Shown here in pieces: positions 1 through 9,246 of a stretch of DNA of 64,000 nucleotides. The notes beneath the pieces are model-generated. The model ran no database searches and was not told the origin of the DNA. It worked only from the letters and a program-made list of their open reading frames with translations. Position 1 is the first letter of the stretch. Each line of letters begins with the position of its first letter. The position numbers and the translations under genes are program-made. Source of the DNA: UBA5078 sp051252515 (GTDB lineage: Bacteria; Pseudomonadota; Gammaproteobacteria; Pseudomonadales; Pseudohongiellaceae); assembly GCA_051252515.1 (NCBI GenBank), contig JBPOFS010000004.1, positions 62,001 through 126,000 of the forward strand. Reading direction: 5' to 3'.

Positions 1-465
1 ACCAATAGTGGCCGAAGTGGACCAAGAGCTACCAATCACTATTGACGCAATAGCCGTTAAAACACAACAACTCACAATGAATATAGAGGGGTTAAATATC
101 TGTAAGCCGTAGTAGATCATGGTAGGGACAATGCCCCCGATCAACCAAGTCCCGACAAGAGCGCCCACCATAAAAAGAATAAGAATCGCTGGGGTGGCAG
201 CGCGAATATTCTCTAGCATTTTCTCTTGAATATCGTGCCACGGTACCTTCAGATATAGCCCGATCCCCCCTGCAACCGCTGCCGCAATAATCAAAGCGGT
301 CTGGTTGGCCCCTGACAGCGAGTCGTCGCCATATAACGCGACATTAAGCCCAAGCAATGCAAACAATACGAACAAAGGGACAAGCGCCAACCACAACGAG
401 CGATCGGCATGCACTTCATCCTCGCCCTCACTGCGTCCGGTACTTTGAGTCGTGCTCTCCTGCAT
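1..465 (-). CDS. nhaC: Na+/H+ antiporter, NhaC family (3' part outside window)
   Basis: Reading from the ATG at 465 towards the window edge gives 155 codons without a stop, so this is the N-terminal part of a longer protein. It starts with a polar acidic tail of about 22 residues and then has hydrophobic segments near residues 24-45, 55-72, 90-112 and 118-150. The phrases GGIVPTMIYYGL and IGSSWSTSATIG are typical of NhaC-type antiporters, which exchange external protons for cytoplasmic Na+ at the inner membrane. An AGGAG lies about 9 nt before the start. It is divergent from the peptidase gene. Family assignment is from motif recognition; the exact transported ion is inferred. Confidence 0.75.
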   Translation of the reverse strand, partial: MQESTTQSTGRSEGEDEVHADRSLWLALVPLFVLFALLGLNVALYGDDSLSGANQTALIIAAAVAGGIGLYLKVPWHDIQEKMLENIRAATPAILILFMVGALVGTWLIGGIVPTMIYYGLQIFNPSIFIVSCCVLTAIASIVIGSSWSTSATIG

Positions 466-640
466 GCCTGTTCTCCTGAATCTTTGACGCAGTGTCATTA
501 AAAATAGTAGCGATGGATACTAACCCGATACTCGCCACATGAAAACGCCTTAATGCGTCGGAATACAATTGGGAACGCCTAGCACTTTGCGCTATCATTT
601 CAGGCATTCCAAAATTATCTGGCCAGTAGGAGCTAAACGA

Positions 641-3109
641 ATGCGCATGCCATTTCCCTCACGTCGTTTGACCATAGTGTTATTGCTCGCCGCCTTAACT
701 CCAAGCGGTGTTATCGGTGACACAGTCAGGCAAACGAAAGGCGACTTTGAAGACAAATTCCGACAGTTAGATGAAGCCTTGCCCACTCCTAATGTCTGGC
801 GCACAGCCGGTGGCCAGCCTGGCCACCAATATTGGCAGCAAAAGGTAGATTACGAGATCAAAGCTGTTCTCGACGAGGATAACCGTCGCCTGAGCGCCCA
901 AGAGACTGTCACTTACAGCAATAACTCGCCCGACACCCTGAGTTATTTGTGGCTGCAATTAGACCAAAACGTATTCCGCACAGACTCAATGGCTGAGATG
1001 AGCCTCGACTTCGGTGGGGTTGGACGTCGCGGCCCCGCGGTCTCCGCTGGCACCAATGGTTCTCCTGCACGCTTAAGCTTAAGCGAACTACGTCGCCAAC
1101 AGGCCATGGCCGATGTTGCTATGGGCTATGAAATCAACTCTGTTGTCGATGCTCGTGGCAATGCCTTGAACCACACTATTGTGGGCACCTTGCTACGTAT
1201 CGATCTGACTAGCCCTCTTCGAAGTGGTCAAAGTACGCAGTTCAGTATCGACTTTGCCTATAACATCGTCGAAGAAGACGCCGTATCCGCACGCGGAGGG
1301 TATGAGCATTTCCCTGATGACGAACGCGAAGGCGGCAACGACATCTTCTTGATCTCTCAATGGTTCCCTCGCCTAGCCGCCTACACCGACTACGAAGGTT
1401 GGACGAACAAGGAGTTCTTAGGCCGAGGAGAGTTCACATTAGAGTTCGGTGACTACGACGTCGAAATGACCGTGCCCGCCGACCATATCGTCTCCTCCAC
1501 TGGCGCCCTGCAAAACCCAGGACAAGTGCTAACCTCAGAACAACGTCGGCGCCTTAGCGAGGCTGAAGATTCTGAACGCCCTGTCTTTGTAGTGACAGCA
1601 GAGGAAGCATTAGAGAACGAAAAAGAAGGCACCGATGACACCAAAACTTGGCACTTCACGGCGGACAACGTTCGTGACTTTGCTTGGGCGTCATCGCGCA
1701 AATTCATCTGGGATGCCAAAGGCTACCAACAAGGCGGCGAAGTACGCCCCTTCGTCATGGCAATGTCTTTCTATCCAAAAGAAGGCGAACCGCTCTGGTC
1801 GAGCTACTCAACCGAGTCCATCATTCATACGATGGAAGTGTATTCTCGTTTTTCTTTCGACTACCCCTACCCGACTGCGCAGTCAGTCAATGGGCCAGTA
1901 GGCGGTATGGAATATCCGATGATCACCTTCAACGGTCCCCGTACTAATCTACAAGATGATGGCTCACGCACATATTCTCTAGCCACGAAACAGGGTTTGA
2001 TCGGCGTGGTCATTCACGAAGTAGGTCACACCTATTTCCCTATGATCGTGAACTCCGACGAGCGTCAATGGACTTGGATGGACGAAGGACTCAATAGCTA
2101 TATGGACGGCGTTGCCGGCCGTGAGTGGGATCCAGACATCCCTTGGGGCGTTGAACCTGCCGACATTACCAACTACATGCAGTCGCAAAACCAAGTGCCC
2201 ATCATGACGCAATCCGATAGCGTGTTAAATCTTGGCCCTAATGCGTATTCCAAGCCTGCGGCGGCTTTGAATATTCTGCGTGAGACCATCATGGGACGCG
2301 ATCTTTTCGATTTCGCCTTCAAGCAATATTCCAATTTATGGATGTTCAAACGCCCGACTCCTGCCGATTTCTTCCGCACCATGGAAGAAGCATCAGGAGT
2401 AGATTTGGATTGGTTCTGGCGCGGTTGGTTCTACAGCACCGATCACGTGGATATCTCCTTAGACCGTATCTATGAAATGCGTTTAGATACTGAGAACCCT
2501 GACATCGACAACGATCGTACCCGTCAACAAGATGCGGATAAGCCTAGTTCACTTTTTGTGACCCGTAATGCTGCCGAAGGCAAACGGACTTGGGTAGAGC
2601 GTAACCCTGATGTCAGCGACTTCTACGATGATAACGACATCTACACGGTCACTAACAAGGAGCGCAATTCTTACAACGATTACATGGAAGGGTTAGAACC
2701 TTGGGAAAAAACCGCATTAGAGCGCGCCGTAGCCGAAGATAAGAACTATTACGTCTTAGAGTTCTCTAATCTTGGTGGGCTTGTGATGCCGATCATTCTC
2801 AAGGTGACCTATGCGGACGACAGCAGCGAAGAGATTCGTATTCCTGCAGAGATCTGGCGTCGCAGCCCGCAGCAAGTACGTAAACTTATCGTGAGCGACA
2901 AAGCGGTTAAAGAAGTCGTGTTAGATCCGCATTGGGAAACAGCCGATGTCGATATCGAAAACAACTATTACCCACGTCGTTTAATTCCTTCACGCATCGA
3001 GTCATTCAAATCGGAAGGCCGCAGTGGTTTCCGTGCTCGTGACCTCATGCAGGAGTCCAAGTCAGAGCTCAAGAGCGATGATGAGGAACAAAGCGAGGAC
3101 GATCAGTGA
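641..3109 (+). CDS. M1-family zinc metallopeptidase (aminopeptidase-like), exported
   Basis: An 822-residue gluzincin peptidase. The zinc site HEVGH lies at residues 459-463, with the third ligand Glu in MDEG at about 482, giving the HExxH-x18-E spacing of family M1. The substrate-binding GAMEN-type motif appears as GGMEYP at 421-426. The N-terminus (basic, then a stretch rich in L, V and A, ending near GVIGD) is a signal peptide, so it probably acts in the periplasm or at the surface. A TTG 72 nt upstream is in frame, but the ATG at 641 has an AGGAG 8 nt before it and places the signal peptide at the terminus. The C-terminal 30 residues are Ser/Glu/Asp-rich. The DUF6702 gene overlaps its stop by 4 nt, so the two are co-translated. 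Peptide specificity is unknown. Confidence 0.88.
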   Translation: MRMPFPSRRLTIVLLLAALTPSGVIGDTVRQTKGDFEDKFRQLDEALPTPNVWRTAGGQPGHQYWQQKVDYEIKAVLDEDNRRLSAQETVTYSNNSPDTLSYLWLQLDQNVFRTDSMAEMSLDFGGVGRRGPAVSAGTNGSPARLSLSELRRQQAMADVAMGYEINSVVDARGNALNHTIVGTLLRIDLTSPLRSGQSTQFSIDFAYNIVEEDAVSARGGYEHFPDDEREGGNDIFLISQWFPRLAAYTDYEGWTNKEFLGRGEFTLEFGDYDVEMTVPADHIVSSTGALQNPGQVLTSEQRRRLSEAEDSERPVFVVTAEEALENEKEGTDDTKTWHFTADNVRDFAWASSRKFIWDAKGYQQGGEVRPFVMAMSFYPKEGEPLWSSYSTESIIHTMEVYSRFSFDYPYPTAQSVNGPVGGMEYPMITFNGPRTNLQDDGSRTYSLATKQGLIGVVIHEVGHTYFPMIVNSDERQWTWMDEGLNSYMDGVAGREWDPDIPWGVEPADITNYMQSQNQVPIMTQSDSVLNLGPNAYSKPAAALNILRETIMGRDLFDFAFKQYSNLWMFKRPTPADFFRTMEEASGVDLDWFWRGWFYSTDHVDISLDRIYEMRLDTENPDIDNDRTRQQDADKPSSLFVTRNAAEGKRTWVERNPDVSDFYDDNDIYTVTNKERNSYNDYMEGLEPWEKTALERAVAEDKNYYVLEFSNLGGLVMPIILKVTYADDSSEEIRIPAEIWRRSPQQVRKLIVSDKAVKEVVLDPHWETADVDIENNYYPRRLIPSRIESFKSEGRSGFRARDLMQESKSELKSDDEEQSEDDQ

Positions 3110-3642
3110 GTTTAGGCTTACGACACCGCATAGGCGCAGGAAAACTTCGCCTATGCGGCGTGATATTGATTATGCTTGCCAGCGGCTTAACGTCAGCCCA
3201 TGCGCATCAGAAAAAAGAAGCGTTAACCGAAATTCTTTTCAACACCCGCAGCGGCAATCTTGAAGTCATGCATCGTTTTTTACTGCACGATGCAGAGCAC
3301 GCCGTTAAGGTTTTACAAAACCCCAATGCCGACATCATCGCCGATGAGATCACTCGCGAGCAATTCGCGCAGTACGCCGTTGAGCGATTTACCTTATTAG
3401 GCGATGACGGTGACACCTTGAAGCTGCAATATGTTGGCTACGAACTCGATAGCGCGTTCATTTGGGTTTACCAAGAAGTCACATTACCTGAACAGCTCCA
3501 TAGTCTAGGGGTTATTCATAATGCATTGAGAGACATCTGGCCCGAGCAAAACAATCTCGTCAATATTCGGCGCGACAACACCATCCAGACTTTAAATTTC
3601 AATGGCAGTACAGAATGGCTCAGCGTTCAGTTTGACGACTAA
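3106..3642 (+). CDS. DUF6702 family exported protein
   Basis: A 178-residue protein starting at a GTG that overlaps the TGA of the M1 peptidase (GTGA). Residues 12-35 form a signal peptide ending around AHAHQ. The mature part has the DUF6702 pattern: T-x-I-L-F-N near its start, EVMHRFLLHDAEHA in the middle, and a C-terminal stretch on the theme NIRRDNTIQTLNF followed by W-L-S. In other bacteria DUF6702 proteins often lie next to M1 peptidases, as here, but no function is established. It is probably periplasmic and tied to the peptidase by translational coupling. Confidence 0.7.
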   Translation: MSLGLRHRIGAGKLRLCGVILIMLASGLTSAHAHQKKEALTEILFNTRSGNLEVMHRFLLHDAEHAVKVLQNPNADIIADEITREQFAQYAVERFTLLGDDGDTLKLQYVGYELDSAFIWVYQEVTLPEQLHSLGVIHNALRDIWPEQNNLVNIRRDNTIQTLNFNGSTEWLSVQFDD

Positions 3643-3658
3643 ACCCTGAACCCTAAAC

Positions 3659-4756
3659 CTATTCACGATTTGTTAGTTCAAAGCCTTCCAAAATTTGCTC
3701 CTGACTAGCGCTTTGCAATGCAGCAAGACGGGCATCGTAAGCCGTTAGGAGTTCCTGCTCCAAGCCTTTGCGTAAATCCAAAAGCCCCGTGCTCATCGTC
3801 TCAATCAAATCGTCGCGATTAATAGCTTCATCGACCTGCAGTAGGAGCCAATCCGTCGCCAACCACGTGGCAATGCCCGCTCCTGCCGCACAAGCAATAG
3901 CCAAAGGCCCGCCAGGTGCGCATATAACCGCGCCACCCGCCGCACTTGCGATACGAGCACTACCACGCGCCCCAGTGCTCGCAAGCACCCGAGACGACGC
4001 TAACGCATTACGCGCGGCGACAGCGCGCCATAGAGCCGGCCCTGCAAGTCCAGCCGCCCCAAGACTGCTTAACGCAATACGATTATCCAAGGCAGAGATC
4101 TCTTCTAACGCAGAAAGCTGTTGATTCAATGCATTGAGATTGAGCACGGGTAGTTGCCCTTGCAAGTGATCAATTGGCGCGGGCACTCGCTGAGCATTGA
4201 ATCGACCTTGTACCTGTTTTAGCCACTCCCGGCGTGTACTCTGATGGCTGCTTAATAGACTCTCGTTACTGCTTACCTCCAATGCTCGCAATCCACTTTC
4301 CCATATTTGTTCCGGAAACAATAACTGCGCGGCACGTCGTGCAACATAATCGCCATCGGCCAAAGAGGTAGCACTCAATGCCGCCATCGCTAAACGGCTA
4401 TACTCCCCCCGCAAGGAGTAATACCAATCTGCGAATACAGGTAACCGCTCCTCCACACGCGCGAAGCTACTGTCCAAATGCACACTGATTTGAGTGTGTA
4501 CTTGTTCGCGGTTCACCAGTTCTGCCGCCGCAAAGTATTCCGCAGTAAATGTTTTCAGCCACGATAGCTGCGTTGAGGACAGCGAATAATATTGCGTCTC
4601 CACCTGCACGGTTTGCGCCTTGCCCTCCTCCCATAGTCGAGGCGTTTGCACATTAATCTGCCAAAGCAAAACGACAATTGCTAACAAGAGCCCTAGCCCC
4701 AATAGACTGTTCTCAAGCACGAAGTGTCTCGTGAAATGTTCAGTGTCACGTTGCAT
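3659..4756 (-). CDS. Membrane protein of unknown function (downstream partner of the next gene)
   Basis: A 365-residue protein I do not recognise. Residues 14-32 form a transmembrane helix, followed by about 200 mostly helical, soluble residues. A long Ala/Gly-rich hydrophobic stretch (about residues 235-310, including LAGPALWRAVAARNALASS and ICAPGGPLAIACAAGAG) then looks like a membrane hairpin, and the C-terminus is charged. Tandem ATGs lie at 4759 and 4756; the second sits 6 nt after an AGGAG and is preferred. The start lies inside the end of the upstream membrane protein (11 nt overlap), so the two are translationally coupled and probably form a complex. It converges on the DUF6702 gene with 16 nt between. 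Confidence 0.6.
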   Translation of the reverse strand: MQRDTEHFTRHFVLENSLLGLGLLLAIVVLLWQINVQTPRLWEEGKAQTVQVETQYYSLSSTQLSWLKTFTAEYFAAAELVNREQVHTQISVHLDSSFARVEERLPVFADWYYSLRGEYSRLAMAALSATSLADGDYVARRAAQLLFPEQIWESGLRALEVSSNESLLSSHQSTRREWLKQVQGRFNAQRVPAPIDHLQGQLPVLNLNALNQQLSALEEISALDNRIALSSLGAAGLAGPALWRAVAARNALASSRVLASTGARGSARIASAAGGAVICAPGGPLAIACAAGAGIATWLATDWLLLQVDEAINRDDLIETMSTGLLDLRKGLEQELLTAYDARLAALQSASQEQILEGFELTNRE

Positions 4757-5564
4757 CATCGTCTCCTGTATTATGACTAGACGTCGTGCGACGTAGAGCC
4801 TGCAGCCGTAAAGCCCCGCTGCACAGTAATAGATAAGACCACACAAAGAGCGCTTCTTGTGCAAGCACTAAGCACCATGCAAGCCCTTGCCACAGAGAGG
4901 TGATTGGTGCGGGCAATACACGTTGTGCGAACCATAAACGTATTGCCTCAGCGGCCGAGGAAAGCTCTAAGATTCCCAATAAAAACTCGCTTCGAGCTTG
5001 TTGTGTCGACATCATGTACCAAATGGCTTGATCTAAACTGGCGCCACGAAAATCCGGATAGCTGGCGTGATAACTCTGATAGATCAATCCTCCCCAAAGC
5101 AGCACCCCTAAAAATAATGCCGACAACCTGAGACTAAGCGCGTCGCGATAAATGGTAGGGGCATGGGCTTCGAGTCGTTTTGAAATACCAAGAGCTAGCA
5201 AGGGAAGCAATAACGCCGCCAACAAAAAACTGACCCACACCCATAACGAGTGCGAGCGTAACAACGCCGCCGCCAAAACCAATCCCAGTACAACGGCGGT
5301 GACACCCTGTACAAGCCCCATCCATAAACCACCCTGTAGTAGCCTGTGCAATGGGCTGCCAGGTAAAAAATAAGCATTGAGCCACACACGTCTGCGGGTT
5401 TTTACGCGGTACCACAAACCCACGGCAATGAGTCCGACAAACACAACGAGACTTGCGATCAACCCAGCATTGGGCAACACGCGAGCGAGCATTTGCCACA
5501 ACCATAATCCAGTCGTCACAATTAACATTATGAACATTTGGCGTAACAACGCGTTTATTTGCAT
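4746..5564 (-). CDS. Polytopic membrane protein of unknown function
   Basis: A 272-residue protein with about six hydrophobic segments: near residues 8-27, 33-50, 75-100, 105-127, 148-165 and 235-255. Loops contain Arg-rich patches such as RVKTRRR. A weak AAGG precedes the ATG. It leads a two-gene operon, divergent from the DTW-domain gene and overlapping the start of the 365-residue partner. No catalytic or transport motif was recognised. The coupling suggests a two-component membrane complex, which is an inference. Confidence 0.55.
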   Translation of the reverse strand: MQINALLRQMFIMLIVTTGLWLWQMLARVLPNAGLIASLVVFVGLIAVGLWYRVKTRRRVWLNAYFLPGSPLHRLLQGGLWMGLVQGVTAVVLGLVLAAALLRSHSLWVWVSFLLAALLLPLLALGISKRLEAHAPTIYRDALSLRLSALFLGVLLWGGLIYQSYHASYPDFRGASLDQAIWYMMSTQQARSEFLLGILELSSAAEAIRLWFAQRVLPAPITSLWQGLAWCLVLAQEALFVWSYLLLCSGALRLQALRRTTSSHNTGDDDAT

Positions 5565-5584
5565 CTTTTGCCTTTTTAAAACTA

Positions 5585-5613
5585 GTGGTTTACTTCCCGT
5601 TCAAGGCTATAAT
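5585..5613 (+). promoter_or_regulatory. Candidate sigma-70 promoter for the DTW-domain gene
   Basis: A perfect TATAAT at 5608-5613 lies 54 nt before the TTG start of the DTW gene. The best -35 at 17 bp spacing is GTGGTT (5585-5590), which is weak. Confidence 0.4.
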
Positions 5614-5667
5614 CCTCGGCCGTCCAAGGATTTGTCAAATCCTCCCCATTTGCTTTAGGAACTGTGT

Positions 5668-6384
5668 TTGACTCACTCACCCCACATTAACTCCATTATG
5701 GCCCTACGCGCCACGGAATTGCTGAAAACAAAAAAGCCATTTCTGGCGCGCGGTAGCAAAGTGAAACGTTGCCCCGAGTGCCTAATGCCACTGGTGAATT
5801 GTATTTGTGACGTGCGGCCAGCGGCGCTTAGCGGAAGTGCATTTTGCTTCATCATGTATTGGGGCGAAGCTTTCAAACCTAGCAATACTGGGCGACTCAT
5901 TGCGGATGTCGTGCAAGACAATCATGCCTTTGTTTGGCAGCGTACGCAGGTAGACGAGGCGTTATTAGCCCTCATCAATGATCCCCAATATTGCCCCGTC
6001 ATCGTGTTTCCCAAGCAGTATGCAGAGCCAGAGCGCTGTATCGATACCTTAAGCGAACTCGGCCCAGAGATGGCGGGAAAAACACCTCTGTATATCATGC
6101 TCGATGGCACTTGGCGTGAAGCCAGGAAGATGTTCAAAAGCCCCTATCTCGCCAAATTCCCCGTGTTAGGAGTCGAGCCTAAAGAGAAGTCGATCTATCA
6201 ATTACGCGAAGCGGTCCACAAGCATCAATTATGCACGGCAGAGGTGGCCGCATTGGTGTTGGCACAAAATGGGGACACATTGGCGGCGCAAGCGCTTAGC
6301 ACTTACTTTGAAATATTTAGAAGACGCTATATAGCGGGAAAACCGCATATGGTTCTACGTGAGGCCGAAAGCCAAGCCGATTAG
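5668..6384 (+). CDS. DTW-domain tRNA-uridine aminocarboxypropyltransferase
   Basis: A 238-residue protein of the DTW family (TapT/YfiP, TuaA), which transfers the 3-amino-3-carboxypropyl group of SAM to a tRNA uridine to give acp3U. The N-terminal metal-binding cluster is C35-x2-C38-x6-C45-x-C47, and the family motif appears as LDGTW at 145-149. The C-terminal segment LREAVHKHQLCTAEVAALVL is also typical. The best start is TTG at 5668, with an AGGA 7 nt upstream; the in-frame ATG at 5698 lacks a ribosome-binding site and would leave the Cys cluster intact, so it remains possible. The tRNA position modified cannot be told from sequence. Confidence 0.85.
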   Translation: MTHSPHINSIMALRATELLKTKKPFLARGSKVKRCPECLMPLVNCICDVRPAALSGSAFCFIMYWGEAFKPSNTGRLIADVVQDNHAFVWQRTQVDEALLALINDPQYCPVIVFPKQYAEPERCIDTLSELGPEMAGKTPLYIMLDGTWREARKMFKSPYLAKFPVLGVEPKEKSIYQLREAVHKHQLCTAEVAALVLAQNGDTLAAQALSTYFEIFRRRYIAGKPHMVLREAESQAD

Positions 6385-6393
6385 TCTGGGGTT

Positions 6394-7938
6394 TTATGTG
6401 GATTCTGCAACTGTAATTCTATTACGCCCTTCATCTTTAGATTGATACAGCGCTAGATCGGCGCGCTCCATAAGCTTGGAGATTGAGTCGCCCATTTGGT
6501 ACTGGGCGACCCCAGCACTCACTTCGATTTCGAAATGTCCTTTACTGCTTTCAAGTCGTAAAGACGCGACGCCTTTTAATAGTCGTCGCAAAATAATCAG
6601 CGCACCCTCCATATCAGTATCGGGCATCAACAGCGCAAACTCTTCCCCGCCAATACGCGCGAATACATCAGTGCCCCGCGCCTCACCAGAACAGTAAAGT
6701 GAGAATTGCCGTAAGGCATTGTCACCGGCTTGATGCCCATAGTTATCATTGACCTCTTTGAAGTGGTCTAGATCTAACACGGCTAAACACATAGGTCTGC
6801 GTTGACGCTGAGCCAATTGTAAAGCCCGCGTAAACAACCCGTCGAACGAACGACGATTGAGAATTCCGGTCAGTGAATCCATCGTCGCGAGTCTTGTTAG
6901 CTCATCCTCTAGCGCGCGGCGATGACTGACATCTCGCAGTTCAATCAGAAAATCACCGCTTTGATCCGTTAATGGCAAGACACGAAGTTCCGCATTAAGA
7001 ATGCCTCCATCGCCTCGCTCCACATCAATGTCGATATGATTGCCGTCGGCTAAGGTCATTGCTTCCCCAAACTCTTCCCTCGACCCCTTCTTAAAATAGA
7101 ACATAAACTCGCTTTCGAGTAACGCCTTACGTTCGACCCCAAGTAAAGATTCCAACTGCACATTGGCATCACTGACACGGCCATCTCGAATAACCGCCAT
7201 GCCGGCACTAGCGACGTTTAATAATCTTTCAAATCGTTGAGCGTTGAACTGGGCCCGTTCAGCATTGCTGTGACTCCCTGCTAATACTCGCTGCATCGTC
7301 ATCAGGGTCATGCCAATAAAAGCCATCACCAATACGGGAATGCCAAAATTATAAGGAAGGAGATAACTAAAAGATTCGAAGGGTTGAGTGTAGGATTGTC
7401 CGCCAGCATAGGCCTCCCAAGAGAACCAAGCCCGCAAAAAAGTAACGATGGAGTACAAGCCTAAACAGATGCCGACCAATAATCGGCCTAGCCGAGTGTC
7501 GGGCTCATCCTTAATTAACAGCAATAAGTACACGGCTTGTAACGGCAATAAGCCTGCAACCACGGCGTAGACCGACATCAACAAATCAGAGTTGCCATCG
7601 TACAACCAATAATGTGTATTGACGCTGCCCACGATCAGCACGCTGACAGGGATGATCCAATAAGGAATAGGTCGACCAATAAAGCGAAACACACCAAGGA
7701 CTAAAACGGCCTCTCCTACCAGCTGCAGCGCATTGCCAATGACATTCAAAACAGGATTACGGGTGACAACAAAACCCGCGAAAACGAGGATACCGACCAC
7801 GAGTGACCAAGCGCCTAACATCCAGAATACTGGAGCAGAGATTGGACGCGTGGTGTACCAAAGTGCTGTTGCACAGATCGCTACAGCCACAATCAGATTG
7901 ACGCCCAACAGCATTGGTGAGAAATAGAACGCTTCCAT
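6394..7938 (-). CDS. Diguanylate cyclase with 7TM-like sensor, PAS and GGDEF domains
   Basis: A 514-residue protein making cyclic di-GMP from two GTP. About seven hydrophobic segments occupy residues 8-215. A PAS-like region covers about 235-340 (ERLLNVASAGMAVI onward, ending LIELRDVSHRRALEDEL), followed by a GGDEF domain at 350-510. The active-site motif GGEEF is at 430-434, and an intact RxxD inhibitory site (RGTD, 421-424) lies the canonical five residues before it, so product feedback is expected. There is no EAL or HD-GYP domain. The ATG shares one base with the TAA of the upstream hydrolase gene. The signal sensed is unknown. The product could feed the exopolysaccharide genes 45 kb away, but nothing in the sequence shows this. 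Confidence 0.92.
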   Translation of the reverse strand: MEAFYFSPMLLGVNLIVAVAICATALWYTTRPISAPVFWMLGAWSLVVGILVFAGFVVTRNPVLNVIGNALQLVGEAVLVLGVFRFIGRPIPYWIIPVSVLIVGSVNTHYWLYDGNSDLLMSVYAVVAGLLPLQAVYLLLLIKDEPDTRLGRLLVGICLGLYSIVTFLRAWFSWEAYAGGQSYTQPFESFSYLLPYNFGIPVLVMAFIGMTLMTMQRVLAGSHSNAERAQFNAQRFERLLNVASAGMAVIRDGRVSDANVQLESLLGVERKALLESEFMFYFKKGSREEFGEAMTLADGNHIDIDVERGDGGILNAELRVLPLTDQSGDFLIELRDVSHRRALEDELTRLATMDSLTGILNRRSFDGLFTRALQLAQRQRRPMCLAVLDLDHFKEVNDNYGHQAGDNALRQFSLYCSGEARGTDVFARIGGEEFALLMPDTDMEGALIILRRLLKGVASLRLESSKGHFEIEVSAGVAQYQMGDSISKLMERADLALYQSKDEGRNRITVAEST

Positions 7939-9206
7939 TAACGGGTATTGTCGATAAAACGCACGACCTCTGCGAATGTCTCGGCATAGTAGGGATTAAA
8001 ACTACCTCGACGGATTAGTTTACCTTCATACCGACCGTCTTCGCCTAAACCAGTTTCACCATAGACTGTCTGTTCGTCATTGCTGACACATTCGCTATAA
8101 TCGGTGGTATCTACACCATAGTGCAAACACATGCGGTAGCGACCCTCCGCGCCATAGTGAGGGTTCTCTGGTGAAATACTAAGACTCGTATGGGCAAGAT
8201 TAACGACGCGGTATTCTTCAGAGGCGGCTTGTAGCACTTGCAACCCTGGGCATAGCTGCTGCGGAGCGCTATCAGTTGCCTCGGCACGAAACCACAACAT
8301 ACGGCTTTGATCATTGGGCGCTTTTGCACAGAAAAACTCCCGTGCGGCCTCCATATTCACAGTGCTGTCATCACCACTTCCAGCCATAAAGACAGGAATA
8401 GTCAACGGTACAAATTCATCGCGGCTTAGCGCTTGGGTTAAGGTATAAAACTGTGCGCCGGCGTTTACAGAAAACGATTCATAACGGGCAGAATCAGATT
8501 CTGAGTTTTCAGACAGCCAATCTCGAAACCAACTTAAATACGGAGAGAGAAACGCTAAGCCACTGCGGGCTTGGATCGCAGGAGAGTACATGATTAATCC
8601 ATGCACTAAAGTGTCGTCACGGTGAGCGTCCATATAACGCACGGATAGCGAAGTGCCTGTGGAGAACCCCACCATGTATAGCGCCTCGACTTCACCACGA
8701 AAACTATTCACTCCATACTCAGTGACGGCAATCCAATCCTCATTCGTCATGGAAAGCGTGTCTCCTGGCACGGTGCCGTGCCCTGGGAGTAGCAGCCCGC
8801 GAATAAGCGCACAGGGGTACTGTGCGCGCAGAGACTGCGCCACATCACGTAATAGATACGGAGAGTCCGTCAATCCGTGTGTTAATAAAAACCCCGTCCC
8901 TGCCCCTGCTGCAGTGCAATTTGTCTCAGGTTTCAACTCATAGGGGGCGCGCATTTTGAGCACAGTATCGATGTCATAACCGGCACCGAAAGGAGTTTCT
9001 CGATCTTGAAAGTAATGCTGCGTGAGCACATCGCGAATATGTGCCTCATTGATAGCAACATAATCACTGAAGGGGGTTTGTGCTGTGGGAAGCGGGGCTT
9101 TCGCCCCTGAAGACTGAAATAAGGGTGAGTCAGCAGCAATAAGGATATTGCTGCAACAAAAATACACAATACTGGCCATAACCCAGCGTAGGGGACTACT
9201 CAACAT
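7938..9206 (-). CDS. Alpha/beta hydrolase (esterase/lysophospholipase-like), exported
   Basis: A 422-residue alpha/beta-hydrolase. The nucleophile elbow is GFSTG with Ser at about 182; GSGDDSTVN carries the likely acid and NLAHTSL the likely His. The oxyanion region reads LLTHGLTDSPY, and LLPGHG is typical of the lysophospholipase/monoglyceride-lipase branch. A hydrophobic signal (residues 8-25) follows the ATG at 9206. The frame stays open further upstream into der, but the 9206 start puts the signal at the terminus and follows a GAGG. Its stop overlaps the start of the cyclase gene by one base, so the two are co-expressed. Substrate is unknown. Confidence 0.72.
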   Translation of the reverse strand: MLSSPLRWVMASIVYFCCSNILIAADSPLFQSSGAKAPLPTAQTPFSDYVAINEAHIRDVLTQHYFQDRETPFGAGYDIDTVLKMRAPYELKPETNCTAAGAGTGFLLTHGLTDSPYLLRDVAQSLRAQYPCALIRGLLLPGHGTVPGDTLSMTNEDWIAVTEYGVNSFRGEVEALYMVGFSTGTSLSVRYMDAHRDDTLVHGLIMYSPAIQARSGLAFLSPYLSWFRDWLSENSESDSARYESFSVNAGAQFYTLTQALSRDEFVPLTIPVFMAGSGDDSTVNMEAAREFFCAKAPNDQSRMLWFRAEATDSAPQQLCPGLQVLQAASEEYRVVNLAHTSLSISPENPHYGAEGRYRMCLHYGVDTTDYSECVSNDEQTVYGETGLGEDGRYEGKLIRRGSFNPYYAETFAEVVRFIDNTR

Positions 9207-9246
9207 CTCACTTAACCTCGTTGATCTTTTGGCCGCTAGTGCCCTG

